Below, in pieces: positions 28,706 to 36,715 of a stretch of DNA of 64,000 bases (position 1 is the first letter of the stretch; each line of letters starts with the position of its first letter). The translations under genes and the position numbers were made by a program. The stretch lies in the NCBI GenBank assembly GCA_963820395.1, contig CAWGAE010000028.1:213953-277952 (forward strand), written 5' to 3'. The stretch is from DATFVJ01 sp963820395. GTDB lineage: Bacteria > Actinomycetota > Actinomycetes > Streptosporangiales > Streptosporangiaceae. The notes under the pieces were generated by a model. That model was not told where the DNA came from. It saw nothing but the letters and a program-made list of their open reading frames with translations, and did not search any database.

Positions 28706-29284
28706 GAACTCGGTGCAAAACGTCCTGACGGGCACCCGGCAGGGGCGACAGCTGCCGGAGGGTTTTCCGGGGGTTTGCCGGAGCCGGTCAGAGCAGGCCC
28801 ACCACCTCGCCCGCCTCGTCAATGTCGATCACCTCGGCCGCAGGGCCGACGAAAGCCCTGGCATCGCGTGCATGCCGCCACCGATCGCGTAGATGAACCC
28901 GGCCCGGCGGAGGCACGGGCCTCGCGCCCGACCGCCATTTTGGCCGCGCGACGGAGGCCAGCGCTGGGCCAGAGCCGAAAATGCCTGGTCAAGTCACGTC
29001 TGCCCGCAGCCCCTCTGGCGCGTACGAGGTACCGGCCGCGACCAGCCGATGGCAGCGCCCACCAGCGGCCGATCGGCCCGCCGATGACCTGGACATCGTC
29101 GCCACAAGATCACCTGCAAGCCTGCGGTCCGTTGTCAACGTTCTTACCTTCATAGCCTCCGCTGCGCCCCAACGAGCCGGCCGGACTGGCATTGTCATAA
29201 AGGACCGCCCGCACCCGCCCGGCGACGCGCAGCCCTCGTTTCGGGTCTCGCCTAGCCTGATGACGACCGAGGAGCGCCTTCCCC
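28706..29284. other. IS-flanking stretch with a possible broken ORF
   Basis: Minus-strand reading shows coding-like pieces in two frames: AGFIYAIGGGMHA (about 28,875-28,915), then ARAFVGPAAEVIDIDEAGE, ending at a stop at 28788. They suggest a frameshifted short gene I cannot identify. Rejoining the IS flanks at ggaac gives another minus-strand frame (VRTFCTEFLRSEGRSP) that the IS interrupted. The part from 28,960 to 29,284 shows nothing recognisable. Confidence 0.25.
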
Positions 29285-29800
29285 ATGACCATCATGCCGC
29301 TCCAGTCGAACCTGAAGCTGGGGGCTTACCCGACTGCGACCTCATGCGCACGGCTGCACGCCAAGTCGGTGGCGTGGGAGTGGGGGCTTGCGGAACTCGC
29401 GGAGACCGTCGAACTGGTCGTGTCGGAACTGACGACGAACGCTGTCAAGGCGGCCGCCGCCCACCAGGAGACCGGCGAAATGCCGGGCGTTCCTTATGTG
29501 TGGGTACGGCTCACGCCGGGCCAGCGGCAAGTGCTGGTCGAGGTCTGGGACAGCAATCCTGAGCCGCCGGTGCGCGCCGATCCTGATCTCACCGCGGAGA
29601 GCGGCCGTGGCCTATTCCTGGTCGAGGCCGTCAGCGCGACGTGGGGGTACTACCACGTCAACGGCGGAGCCGCCGAGGAATCACACGAGGCGGGGCTGGA
29701 GCGCCAACCGACCGGAAAGGTCGTGTGGGCGCTGGTGGCTGCAAAGCCGGGTCGTGCCTCCCGCCGGCACGCTGGCCGGTTGCGCAACGCCCCGTCGTGA
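29285..29800 (+). CDS. anti-sigma-type histidine-kinase-like ATPase (HATPase_c_2)
   Basis: Single GHKL ATPase domain of the RsbW/SpoIIAB type common in actinomycetes. The N box is ELVVSELTTNAVKAAA and the G1 region is VEVWDSNPEPPV. The G2-like ESGRGLFLVEAVSATWGYY is followed by GKVVWALVA. No kinase dimerisation domain is present, so it more likely binds a sigma factor or antagonist than signals alone. 171 residues; the C-terminal 20 are basic and not conserved. No sigma factor is adjacent. Confidence 0.85.
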   Translation: MTIMPLQSNLKLGAYPTATSCARLHAKSVAWEWGLAELAETVELVVSELTTNAVKAAAAHQETGEMPGVPYVWVRLTPGQRQVLVEVWDSNPEPPVRADPDLTAESGRGLFLVEAVSATWGYYHVNGGAAEESHEAGLERQPTGKVVWALVAAKPGRASRRHAGRLRNAPS

Positions 29801-30336
29801 CATCGCTCGCGGTCTCGCGCCGGCCGCGGCCGGGGACCGCCAGCTCATACCCCGCGCCCCGGTCAGGGCAGCGAAACTGCGGCCAGGAACACAGTAATCA
29901 GGAGCAGACTGGCTGGCCGCGGCGGTCGGGGAACTCGGCGCACCACGGCCACCATCGTGGGTACCAGGAGCGCCACACCGGCCGGATGTGCAGGAACAGG
30001 ACCGGGCTCGGTCGCGAAGGCTCAGATGACACACCTGTGCGATGTGCCATCTGAGCACGGTCGCACAAGCTGGCAGCGATCCGTTTCGGTGAACTGTCAT
30101 GGTTATTTGCGCTGGCACGTCTGCCCGCGATGACAGCATCGGTCAGGCGGCGAGCGTCCTAACGTTCGGACCGTAGGCGGGTGTCGCCGGGTAGCAACTG
30201 CCACGTCGGCCGTTCCTCTCGACACCGCCCGCACAATCCACCTCGCAGGCACTGACCGGTAGCGCCAGGCCCGCGCACTGCTCAAGTACTGACCAACCCC
30301 GATGGATTTTGGGCCCGAACTACTAAGGTTGGGCGC
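29801..30336. other. intergenic, hairpin only
   Basis: Apart from the 14-bp hairpin at 30020-30056, no feature is recognised. Short open frames show biased composition without domain resemblance. Confidence 0.45.
30020..30056. terminator. 14-bp stem hairpin
   Basis: gctcagatgacaca (30020-30033) pairs with tgtgccatctgagc (30043-30056), with one mismatch in 14 and a 9-base loop. It lies about 220 bp after the ATPase gene, with no poly-U, and is probably a terminator. Confidence 0.6.
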
Positions 30337-31152
30337 ATGCGATTCGCGCTCGTCGATTCGGGCCTCGGCGTTCTCCCCGCGGCCATGCATCTGCGCAGGC
30401 TATATCCGGGCGCGGCGCTTGTGCTTTCCATGGACCCCGAGGGCATGCCATGGGGCCCGCGTTCTCCGGACGACATCGCCGAGCGCGCGCTCGCCTGCGC
30501 GCAGGCGACGCTGCCGTTGCAGCCCGACGTTTTGGTGCTCGCATGCAATACCGCGTCGGTGCGCGCGCTCGACGTGCTACGCGCCGAACTCGAACCATCC
30601 GTGCCGGTGGTCGGTACAGTGCCCGCGATCAAGCCAGCTGCCGCGGGCGGCGGTGCGGTCGCGATCTGGGCGACCGCCGCCACCACTGGGAGCCCGTACC
30701 AGCAGGAGCTGATTCGCAAATTTGCCGATGGCGTGCTCGTCACCGAGGTGGCATGCCCTGGCCTCGCCGACGCGATTGAATCCGCTGACGTGGACGCGAT
30801 TACTGACGCCATCGCCGCCGCAGCGGCCCTGACACCGGCCGCCGCGAAGGCGGTGGTACTCGGCTGCACCCAGTACGAGCTCGCGATGGACCGGATTCGC
30901 AGTGTCATGCCCAAGGTCCGCCTGCACGGCTCGGCACCAGCGGTCGCGGCCCAGGCGATCCGCCGGACGACCACCCGGCCGACCGCTCCGACCGACATGC
31001 CAGCAGAAGACAGTCCGTCTGGCGGCGACCCAGGTGCGCCGGACGTCCACGTGCTGTTGAGCGGAGCCCCTGGTGAGCTTCCTGCCGCGGCGCTCCGCTA
31101 CGCCGAGGGTCGCCTCCTTGCCGGCCTTCGCCTTCGCTCGACCTTGGCATAG
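30337..31152 (+). CDS. glutamate racemase-family protein
   Basis: Asp/Glu racemase fold. The first catalytic half is VDSGLGVL at residues 6-13 with Cys70 in LACNTASVRA. The second is Cys177 in VLGCTQYEL. MurI enzymes normally have GCTHYP at the second site; here His is replaced by Gln (residue 179), which may change activity or substrate. The C-terminal about 55 residues after QAIRRTTTRP are less conserved. 271 residues, normal size. MurI supplies D-glutamate for peptidoglycan, but with the substitution I prefer the family name. The 3' end overlaps a DUF4192 remnant on the opposite strand. Confidence 0.78.
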   Translation: MRFALVDSGLGVLPAAMHLRRLYPGAALVLSMDPEGMPWGPRSPDDIAERALACAQATLPLQPDVLVLACNTASVRALDVLRAELEPSVPVVGTVPAIKPAAAGGGAVAIWATAATTGSPYQQELIRKFADGVLVTEVACPGLADAIESADVDAITDAIAAAAALTPAAAKAVVLGCTQYELAMDRIRSVMPKVRLHGSAPAVAAQAIRRTTTRPTAPTDMPAEDSPSGGDPGAPDVHVLLSGAPGELPAAALRYAEGRLLAGLRLRSTLA

Positions 31153-31333
31153 GACGCGGCGACCTCCTCAGGCGTCATCGGTAGCCGCGCCGCGGACGGT
31201 GGAAGGCCACCACTGACGGCTTCCAGCAGGAGAAGCGCCATCGTGTAGCCGGGATTGGACTCGAGCGCTCGCCCGATCGCGACGTTCGCGAGCGCCCCGT
31301 CACCCGATTGCCACGCGGTGAAGGCGAGGAGTC
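31098..31333 (-). pseudogene. C-terminal fragment of a DUF4192 protein
   Basis: Minus-strand translation gives LLAFTAWQSGDGALANVAIG, RALESNPGYTMALLLLEAVS and LPMTPEEVAASYAKVERRR, the conserved end of actinobacterial DUF4192 proteins. It is cut at about 31,333, where an in-frame stop and the dispersed repeat gtcgttagtgttaggtt begin. The remaining two thirds of the gene are missing, so this point marks a rearrangement edge. Confidence 0.75.
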
Positions 31334-31503
31334 GTTAGTGTTAGGTTACGGCGCGGAGTGTTTCCACAGGTCAGCACCACAACAGATGGCGTAGGGACAT
31401 GTTGGACATGAACTGGCCGCCATTCCCAGGTACGCATACCTCCCGCACCCGCCCGGCCGCCAGGGGATCCCTACGGGTCACCCGGCCGTGAGGGGTGCTT
31501 TGA
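31331..31503. repeat. dispersed two-part repeat at the accessory-region edge (copy 1)
   Basis: Part one, gtcgttagtgttaggttacg (from 31331), and part two (31463-31503, containing ctacgggtcacccggccgtg) recur almost exactly at 50126-50191, where they lie side by side. Here about 105 bp separates them. The repeat abuts the truncation of the DUF4192 gene. Confidence 0.75.
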
Positions 31504-32200
31504 CATTCCGCTTCAACGGCCTCAAGCGGACCAAAGCGAACCGGTGACGGCAGGCAGCACGCCGCACCAAGCATGGCCGCTCCCCACGACCCCGTCAGCT
31601 AATCCACCACGCAAGCCCGCAACCACCCCAGCCACCGCAGACCGCGCGTCGCTCGCGATCCCTTGTTTGTAAGGCACTGCCACCGTGTCGGATGCCGTCG
31701 CTCACCTGGGAATTTGACTTCTCGCGTCACTCGCACAATCGGCGAGTGTCGTATGTCGTTGTGGTCAGTCTTGGTGGTCAATCCCCCAGTGACCGAGCCG
31801 CACCATGGCCCAGCGCCCTCAGTGTGGATATCTATGGCAAGAGGCCAAGATCCTTTCGGAACCAGCTAACCATGTCACTGACCTGTTCACGTGGCTTTGG
31901 GAGTTTTCTGTGGTCCGCGTTGAGCGGTGAGTGTAGTGACCTGCGGGTTGTGTGGCCGGATGCATGACGTGTGGTCCCCAGGTGGTCCCCATCGGAACCC
32001 GGCTGGTCTGCCTGAGGTTAGCAACTTGACATATCGATAGTGCGAAATAAGGATGCTCAGCTGGCCGGAGCGTTCGGGCCCAACCGCTGAGACCAGACTG
32101 TCTGATCATGGCGGATCACTACGGAGGCACGGGACCAATGCGTTGCCAGCTGCGACGTTGGTCACTTACCGCGCATGCATCGGGGCCATTCACTTGTGCC
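31504..32200. other. non-coding stretch after the backbone boundary
   Basis: No gene recognised. A short tandem (gtggtccccag, gtggtccccat) lies near 31,970. Base composition is less GC-biased than the backbone. Confidence 0.4.
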
Positions 32201-32221
32201 ATGTTCCTCTCAGATCAGTGC

Positions 32222-32719
32222 ATGCTCGCAGTCAGCATCGGCGCCGCCCGGGCGCGGCTGGTGAATCTGGTTTATGGCGGCTGGCTTGGTGGCGCTTCAG
32301 CGGCCGTCTACCGGGACGGTATTGAACGCCTGCTCCGGGTCGGGCCGTTTGATGACTTGCCGGGTGTGTCCCGGCTGGTGCGGGTTCAGGTGCTCGATCC
32401 GGTGGACCGGGATGACTGGGTGACTATCGGGATTCGCTGGGAGGCGCTCGGCGTTACCGGCGGATTGTTCCCGGTGCTGGATGCCGACATCGGGCTGACC
32501 GCCGAGGGCGAGGATGGCACCCGGATGACGCTGAACGGCGTGTACCGGCCTCCGCTGGCCGCACTGGGTGCTGGATTGGACCGGGTGCACAAGGTTACGA
32601 CCGCGACGATCCATTCTCTGATGACTAACCTGGCCAGGGCACTGGAGAGCACTGCCCCAGGGGCCGACGCCCCGGGCGCGCCAGTATGGTGGGAGACCAG
32701 GCTAAAAAGGGCCTCCTGA
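32222..32719 (+). CDS. SRPBCC-like hypothetical protein (copy 1)
   Basis: 165 residues from ATG 32222 (MLAVSIGAAR), a start shared with the second copy at 60030. The second half (GGLFPVLDADIGLTAEGEDG, LNGVYRPPLAALGAGLDRVH) resembles actinobacterial SRPBCC/polyketide-cyclase-like proteins that bind small hydrophobic ligands; the ligand is unknown. Longer in-frame starts at 32201 or 32108 are possible but not shared with copy 2. DNA from about 32,212 to 32,743 is duplicated at 60,014-60,545. Here the gene ends KRAS at a TGA that copy 2 has lost through a one-base deletion. Confidence 0.55.
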   Translation: MLAVSIGAARARLVNLVYGGWLGGASAAVYRDGIERLLRVGPFDDLPGVSRLVRVQVLDPVDRDDWVTIGIRWEALGVTGGLFPVLDADIGLTAEGEDGTRMTLNGVYRPPLAALGAGLDRVHKVTTATIHSLMTNLARALESTAPGADAPGAPVWWETRLKRAS

Positions 32720-32821
32720 CCGGAGCACGGTATTACTGAGGCCGGGTCTTTCGCTCCCGTCGACCCCCTGGCTAGCGTGTGGTTCCCCGATGGTTTCCCA
32801 TCGCCACCGTCCAGCGCAGGG

Positions 32822-33090
32822 TCATGTGCAGTGACGCGGTGGCGGCGGATGTCGGCTCGGACGGCGCGAGGTACGCCGCAAGACGAATGTTGCAATCACC
32901 AAAACGATGATCGTCCCGATGAGAGCGCTCAAGACGCCACCCCAGTCGAAGATGCTGCGGTCACCGATGCCGAGGCCAATCGTGAAAATGAGGTAGCCAA
33001 CCAGGGCTCCGACCAAACCGAGCACGATCGAAATGAGCCAGGACGCGGCTGGCACCGTGGAGATCAGCCACGAGGTGCTGCTCACCGCCT
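32822..33090 (-). pseudogene. GlsB/YeaQ/YmgE-type membrane protein fragment
   Basis: Residues WLISIVLGLVGALVGYLIF and VLSALIGTIIVLVIATFVLR form the second and third membrane segments of this small transglycosylase-associated family. The normal N-terminal segment is replaced by sequence running out of a WD40 fragment, so it is probably inactive. Confidence 0.55.
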
Positions 33091-33102
33091 GGCCCCTGCT
33101 GC

Positions 33103-33342
33103 GCGCACCGTGCCGTCGGCGCTGCCGCTGGCCAGGGTGTTGCCGTCGGGGCTGAACGCCACCGAGCTGACCCAGCTGGTGTGGCCGGTGAGGGGGTTGC
33201 CGATCTGGTGGCGGGTAGGCACGTCCCACAGCCGCACCCGCCCGCGGAGGACTTTCTCGCGGAGCCAGTCACGGTCAGGCGCGACCTTGGAGGAGTGGTA
33301 CTGGTAGCCGTCGCATTCGATGCCGAGGGCGTAGACACCCGG
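33103..33342 (-). pseudogene. restriction-endonuclease-like piece joined to one WD40 repeat
   Basis: About residues 47-79 of the minus frame (GVYALGIECDGYQYHSSKVA, PDRDWLREKVL) match the C-terminal nuclease segment of MTES_1575/DUF559-like proteins. They run directly into RLWDVPTRHQIGNPLTGH and VAFSPDGNTLASGSADGTVR, one WD40 repeat. The two families are not normally joined this way and both parts are partial. It is a recombination scar. Confidence 0.55.
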
Positions 33343-33551
33343 GTGAGGCTGGTCATCGGCCAAACTGTCATGCAGCAGTTGACAGCCAAATGCGCCACCG
33401 TGGGGCCTACACACCCAGAGCCTGCAGGTTTCCATCGGGCAGATCGCCGCCACGCACTTTTTGCAGCGGTAGCCGCACAAAGAAACCGCACGTCACACCA
33501 CGTGCGGCTCACATAATTCCGGAGGTCTGAGTCCACCACAAGCTGCTATCC

Positions 33552-33577
33552 AGCCCGCGCTGACGAAACAGCGGGCT
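33552..33577. terminator. small GC hairpin
   Basis: agcccgc (33552-33558) and gcgggct (33571-33577) form a 7-bp stem followed by ctttg. It is a terminator candidate upstream of the gene at 33763. Confidence 0.5.
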
Positions 33578-33762
33578 CTTTGCGAGCGGCCGGGGCGATG
33601 CCAATATCAGATCCCCGCGGCCGCCGCCAGGGGGATAATGGCTGTCTAATTGGCTAGACTTGTAAAGCGTCGCCGTACCTGAAACCTCGCTATCCGAGCG
33701 GGCGCCGCACTTCTAGACTTCTCTTCGTAATCAAGCTGCGTCCTGCGCATAAAGGGGAGGCC

Positions 33763-34422
33763 ATGAGCACTCAATATGAAGAGCTAAGCGACGAGGACGT
33801 CACCGAGCGGCGTAACTATGCGTACATTTCCGCTCACCCCTGCAACAGGATCATCATACTCTCGCTCGACGAGGACGAGCTGCACCAGGCCCAGGACTGC
33901 CCGCGCTGCGGGAAACGTTTGACGTGGGTGAATACACAGAAGCGCGACGACCTTGATGCGTATCCAACATGTGTGCAACGCACGTGCAGCCAGTACCTCA
34001 GCACGGTCGCGGCGACGGACAACAAGGGACGTTGCGAGGGCACGCGCACAGACAAGAAAGGCCCGTGCAACGAGCCGCCAGTCCAGCTCGACGATCTCGC
34101 GATCCAGGAACTGCTCGACGACAGCGTTGCCCCTGAAGAGAACTCGGATCCCGCGCCGGTCCGGCAGTTGAAGGCGCTGATGTGGAAGGTGGACCGGTGG
34201 GTTCATGGACCCGGCGCCCACCACCGCACCGGCGGCGGCGGCGCGCGCGGGGCGGCAGCGACCGCGCGCCATCAGGAAGCGCACCAGGCCACGATGCAGG
34301 TCCGCAATAGGTACGGCGATGACCTCGACGAGCTGGCGGAGCAGGTATCGAAGCTGAAGGATCCGGACAACAAGCTGATCGGCGAAGCCAAGGCCCTTGC
34401 TAACGCGGCCCGCCAAAAGTGA
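33763..34422 (+). CDS. hypothetical protein with zinc-ribbon-like cysteines
   Basis: 219 residues with no family I recognise. Start ATG 33763 has aaaggggagg just upstream. Cysteines are grouped as DCPRCGKRL (about 46) and later TCVQRTC, GRCEGT and GPCNEP, consistent with zinc binding. The C-terminal half has a Gly/His-rich linker and a charged helix (DDLDELAEQVSKLKDP). It lies alone between gene fragments. Codon use looks genuinely coding, so I think it is expressed; function unknown. Confidence 0.6.
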   Translation: MSTQYEELSDEDVTERRNYAYISAHPCNRIIILSLDEDELHQAQDCPRCGKRLTWVNTQKRDDLDAYPTCVQRTCSQYLSTVAATDNKGRCEGTRTDKKGPCNEPPVQLDDLAIQELLDDSVAPEENSDPAPVRQLKALMWKVDRWVHGPGAHHRTGGGGARGAAATARHQEAHQATMQVRNRYGDDLDELAEQVSKLKDPDNKLIGEAKALANAARQK

Positions 34423-34587
34423 CCCTGCCATGACATCGCCCCCGGCACCGCTCGCGGGCGCCCCGGCCCGCTCCGTTCGTGGCTTTTCGCGACGCCGGGT
34501 CCGGTTCGCCCCTTAAGTTCGGCGGTCCGCTGTTCGGCGCGGGTGTGACGGCCTGTGAGGACCATCGGCAGGAAAAGTCTGGTCAGG
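34423..34587. other. short non-coding stretch
   Basis: No gene seen between the hypothetical protein and the Tn3-like fragment. Confidence 0.4.
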
Positions 34588-34758
34588 CGGGATCCGCCGC
34601 GGATACGGGTGACGGGCCAGCTTCGGGGCTTTGGCCGCCAGCCCGTACTGGGCCAGCTCGATCACTGGCGGGTCGGCACCGCGGACAGGTCCACCCCACG
34701 CATCCCCAGGCCCGCGATCTGCGCGACCCGGTCCAACGCCGCCACCATCCCCCGGCCA
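34588..34758 (-). pseudogene. Tn3-family transposase (DUF4158 region) fragment
   Basis: Minus-strand pieces VAALDRVAQIAGLGMRGVDL and IELAQYGLAAKAPKLARHPY lie in two frames and correspond to consecutive parts of the N-terminal DUF4158 domain of Tn3-type transposases. A stop and a frame change separate them. No catalytic domain is present. Confidence 0.5.
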
Positions 34759-34773
34759 CCGGGAGCGCGGACC

Positions 34774-35491
34774 CGCGAAGCGGCTTGGCTTTGACTCGGA
34801 GGACTCGGCCGAGATCATTTAGTAGCGAGGAGGGCGACTCATCACCAACCCGGAGGACTACCGCACGCGGCGCCTACGAGCCGACGGTTTTACAGATCCA
34901 CGACTAAAAGGCTGTGACCTGGAAAAACACTGCGGATGCGTGGGATCTGTCCGCGCATCTGCCATGATCAAGCTCTCAGAGCGCCTGTGAGCCTCGCCGC
35001 TAGCAGGGCCATTTCAGCATGCTAGGCCACCGAGCTGGCGCAGGGTGGAGGCGTAGACGCGGGCGGTGCCGGTGGTCTCCGGGTGGTTCAGCGCCGGCAG
35101 GTAGGACCCGATCGCCTCACCCGTGGGGCGCCGGGCCTGGCGGACCGCTGCAGCCCACCCATCCACCCCTCCCATCGGCTCTGCCTGATCGCCGGTCCCG
35201 TTACCTACCGCACAAATCAGTACGTTACTCAGTGCTTTACGCGGGTCCCGCCCCGGTGAGGGCGTCGAGTTCGGCGGCCACGCCGACGGCCTCGGCCGCA
35301 CCGATCCGCTGGAAGATCTCCTGCGCCTGCCGCAGGCCAGCCTTCGGATCGGCGGTGTGGCCAGCGGCCAGGGCGCAGCGGCCCAGGCCGGCCAGCGCAT
35401 GGGCCTCCTCCCAGGGGCTGCCGATCTCGCGGGCCAGGTCCAGGGCCTGCCGGTGACACGCCGCGGCCCGGTCCGCGTCGCCGCGGGGGCC
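34774..35491. repeat. 718-bp dispersed repeat A, copy 1
   Basis: Nearly identical to 57837-58554. It contains, on the minus strand, an integrase-N-terminus-like piece (about 35,020-35,165; YLPALNHPETTGTARVYAST) and the last about 80 codons of the TPR/NTPase family. It ends at 35491, exactly where the GH15 sequence begins in the chimeric gene. Confidence 0.85.
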
Positions 35492-35908
35492 GTCGCTGTC
35501 ATCCGCTGAGCCCGTCGATGCTCCCTCGGGGGTGTAGTGTGCTTGTCCGATGTCTCCCCCGCTCGCCTGACACGTGCTCGCGAAGTTGACATAGCTTGCC
35601 AAGAGATCGGACGCCCCTGCGGCTGGTATTTGAGCGGGAACCTGATTCAATACCGCCGACATCGTGATGGCTGCGTCTCGAGTCCAGTTGAAGACGTAGT
35701 CCTCAATAATGGGCGCGACGTTTCCTGGGTAGGAAGGCCATGAAGGCGACGCGAGAACGCAGCCTGGTGCTGTGTAACCTCCCGGATTACCCGGCTCGTT
35801 GTGATCCGCGATCATGAACCCGAACGTGGCGATGTTTCGCAGCATCAGGGAAAACATGTAGGGCGCCACGGTTGAAGGATTTACGCTCGCAGGACCTGCT
35901 GGTGGCAT
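35237..35908 (-). CDS. chimeric ORF: GH15 glucoamylase N-terminus fused to a TPR tail
   Basis: ATG 35908 follows a good ribosome site (aaaggagag). Residues about 20-150 match the start of bacterial GH15 glucoamylases: GGYTAPGCVLASPSWPSYPG, DYVFNWTRDAAITMS, LASYVNFASTCQ and HYTPEGAST up to the conserved DGP. There the frame switches in-phase to GDADRAAACHRQALDLAREI, the C-terminal TPR units of the NTPases at 38974 and 58302. The GH15 catalytic glutamates lie beyond the break, so no amylase activity is expected. The frame is open, so a 223-residue hybrid could be made. Confidence 0.7.
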   Translation of the reverse strand: MPPAGPASVNPSTVAPYMFSLMLRNIATFGFMIADHNEPGNPGGYTAPGCVLASPSWPSYPGNVAPIIEDYVFNWTRDAAITMSAVLNQVPAQIPAAGASDLLASYVNFASTCQASGGDIGQAHYTPEGASTGSADDSDGPRGDADRAAACHRQALDLAREIGSPWEEAHALAGLGRCALAAGHTADPKAGLRQAQEIFQRIGAAEAVGVAAELDALTGAGPA

Positions 35909-36096
35909 GATCCAGTCTCTCCTTTCCGGTTCAAGGCGCACGCGGGTCCGTGGTTCGTCGTCCGCGCATGGCTCGCTCACCGGTTACGTCGTGTCGTCGA
36001 CGCTGGCAGAGCTAGGGTCAAAGTAGTGATGGATGGCTTGTGAGCTGGGGTTATGTGCCTGGCTGAACTTTCCGTGGCTTGTGGTATGACAGCCCG

Positions 36097-36715
36097 GTGA
36101 CTGATGAGCGAGATGAGCCTGGTGAGCTGAAGGTCCGGCTCGTCCGGCCAGATGAGGTTGCCTGGTACAACGCGCTGATGGCGGAGCATCACAGCCTGAG
36201 GGTGGCGGCCTCGGGCCGGGTGCCGCAGTAGGTGGCCGAGGCCGGCGGGGTGCCGCTGGTGCTGGGCACGTTCGGGTCGGCGGCGTGGCGGGTCCCGGTG
36301 CGGGACGCGCGAATCGGCTGGTCGGATGAGCAGCGGGCGGTGCGGCTGGCGCGGGTGTGCGCGAACCAGCGGCTGTGCGTGCTGCCGGCCGCAGCGGCTG
36401 TGCCGCATGCGGCGTCGCGGACGCTGGCTTGGATGCTGCGCGGGCTGGCCCGGGATTACCTGGCCGCGTCCGGGGTGCGGCTGGCGGCCGTGGAGTCGTT
36501 CACCGACCCGGCGGCCCATGCCGGGACGGTCTACGCGGCGTGCGGGTTCACCGCAGCGGGGACCACCACGGGGTATGGCAGATCCCGGGGCCGGGATCAT
36601 TACGTGCGGCACGGCCGGCCGAAGGCGTGCTGGCTGCGCGAGCTGGTGCCGGGCGGGAGGCGGCGCTGGCCGCCGGGTTCGATTCCCCGGTGCTGACCGG
36701 CCGCCGCGCCCCGGA
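36097..36715 (+). pseudogene. DUF4338 (DruA-like) gene with an in-frame stop
   Basis: From GTG 36097 the frame reads LVRPDEVAWYNALMAEHHSL, reaches TAG at 36229, and continues in the same frame VAEAGGVPLVLGTFGSAAWR, ESFTDPAAHAGTVYAACGF and RDHYVRHGRPKACWL. This is the DUF4338 fold named after Druantia DruA, but it is also common at the N-terminus of transposases. Here it runs into an ISAs1-like transposase after a frame change near 36,660-36,715. Confidence 0.65.

Noticed and set aside
36670..36700. tRNA-like T-arm (ccgggttcgattccccgg)
   Set aside because: No matching acceptor stem, D-arm or anticodon arm upstream, and it lies within transposase-derived coding sequence. Chance resemblance.
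36097..36715. Druantia anti-phage system (DruA-like DUF4338)
   Set aside because: The gene has an in-frame stop and is joined to an ISAs1-like transposase. No DruB-E genes are present. DUF4338 alone is not evidence for defence.
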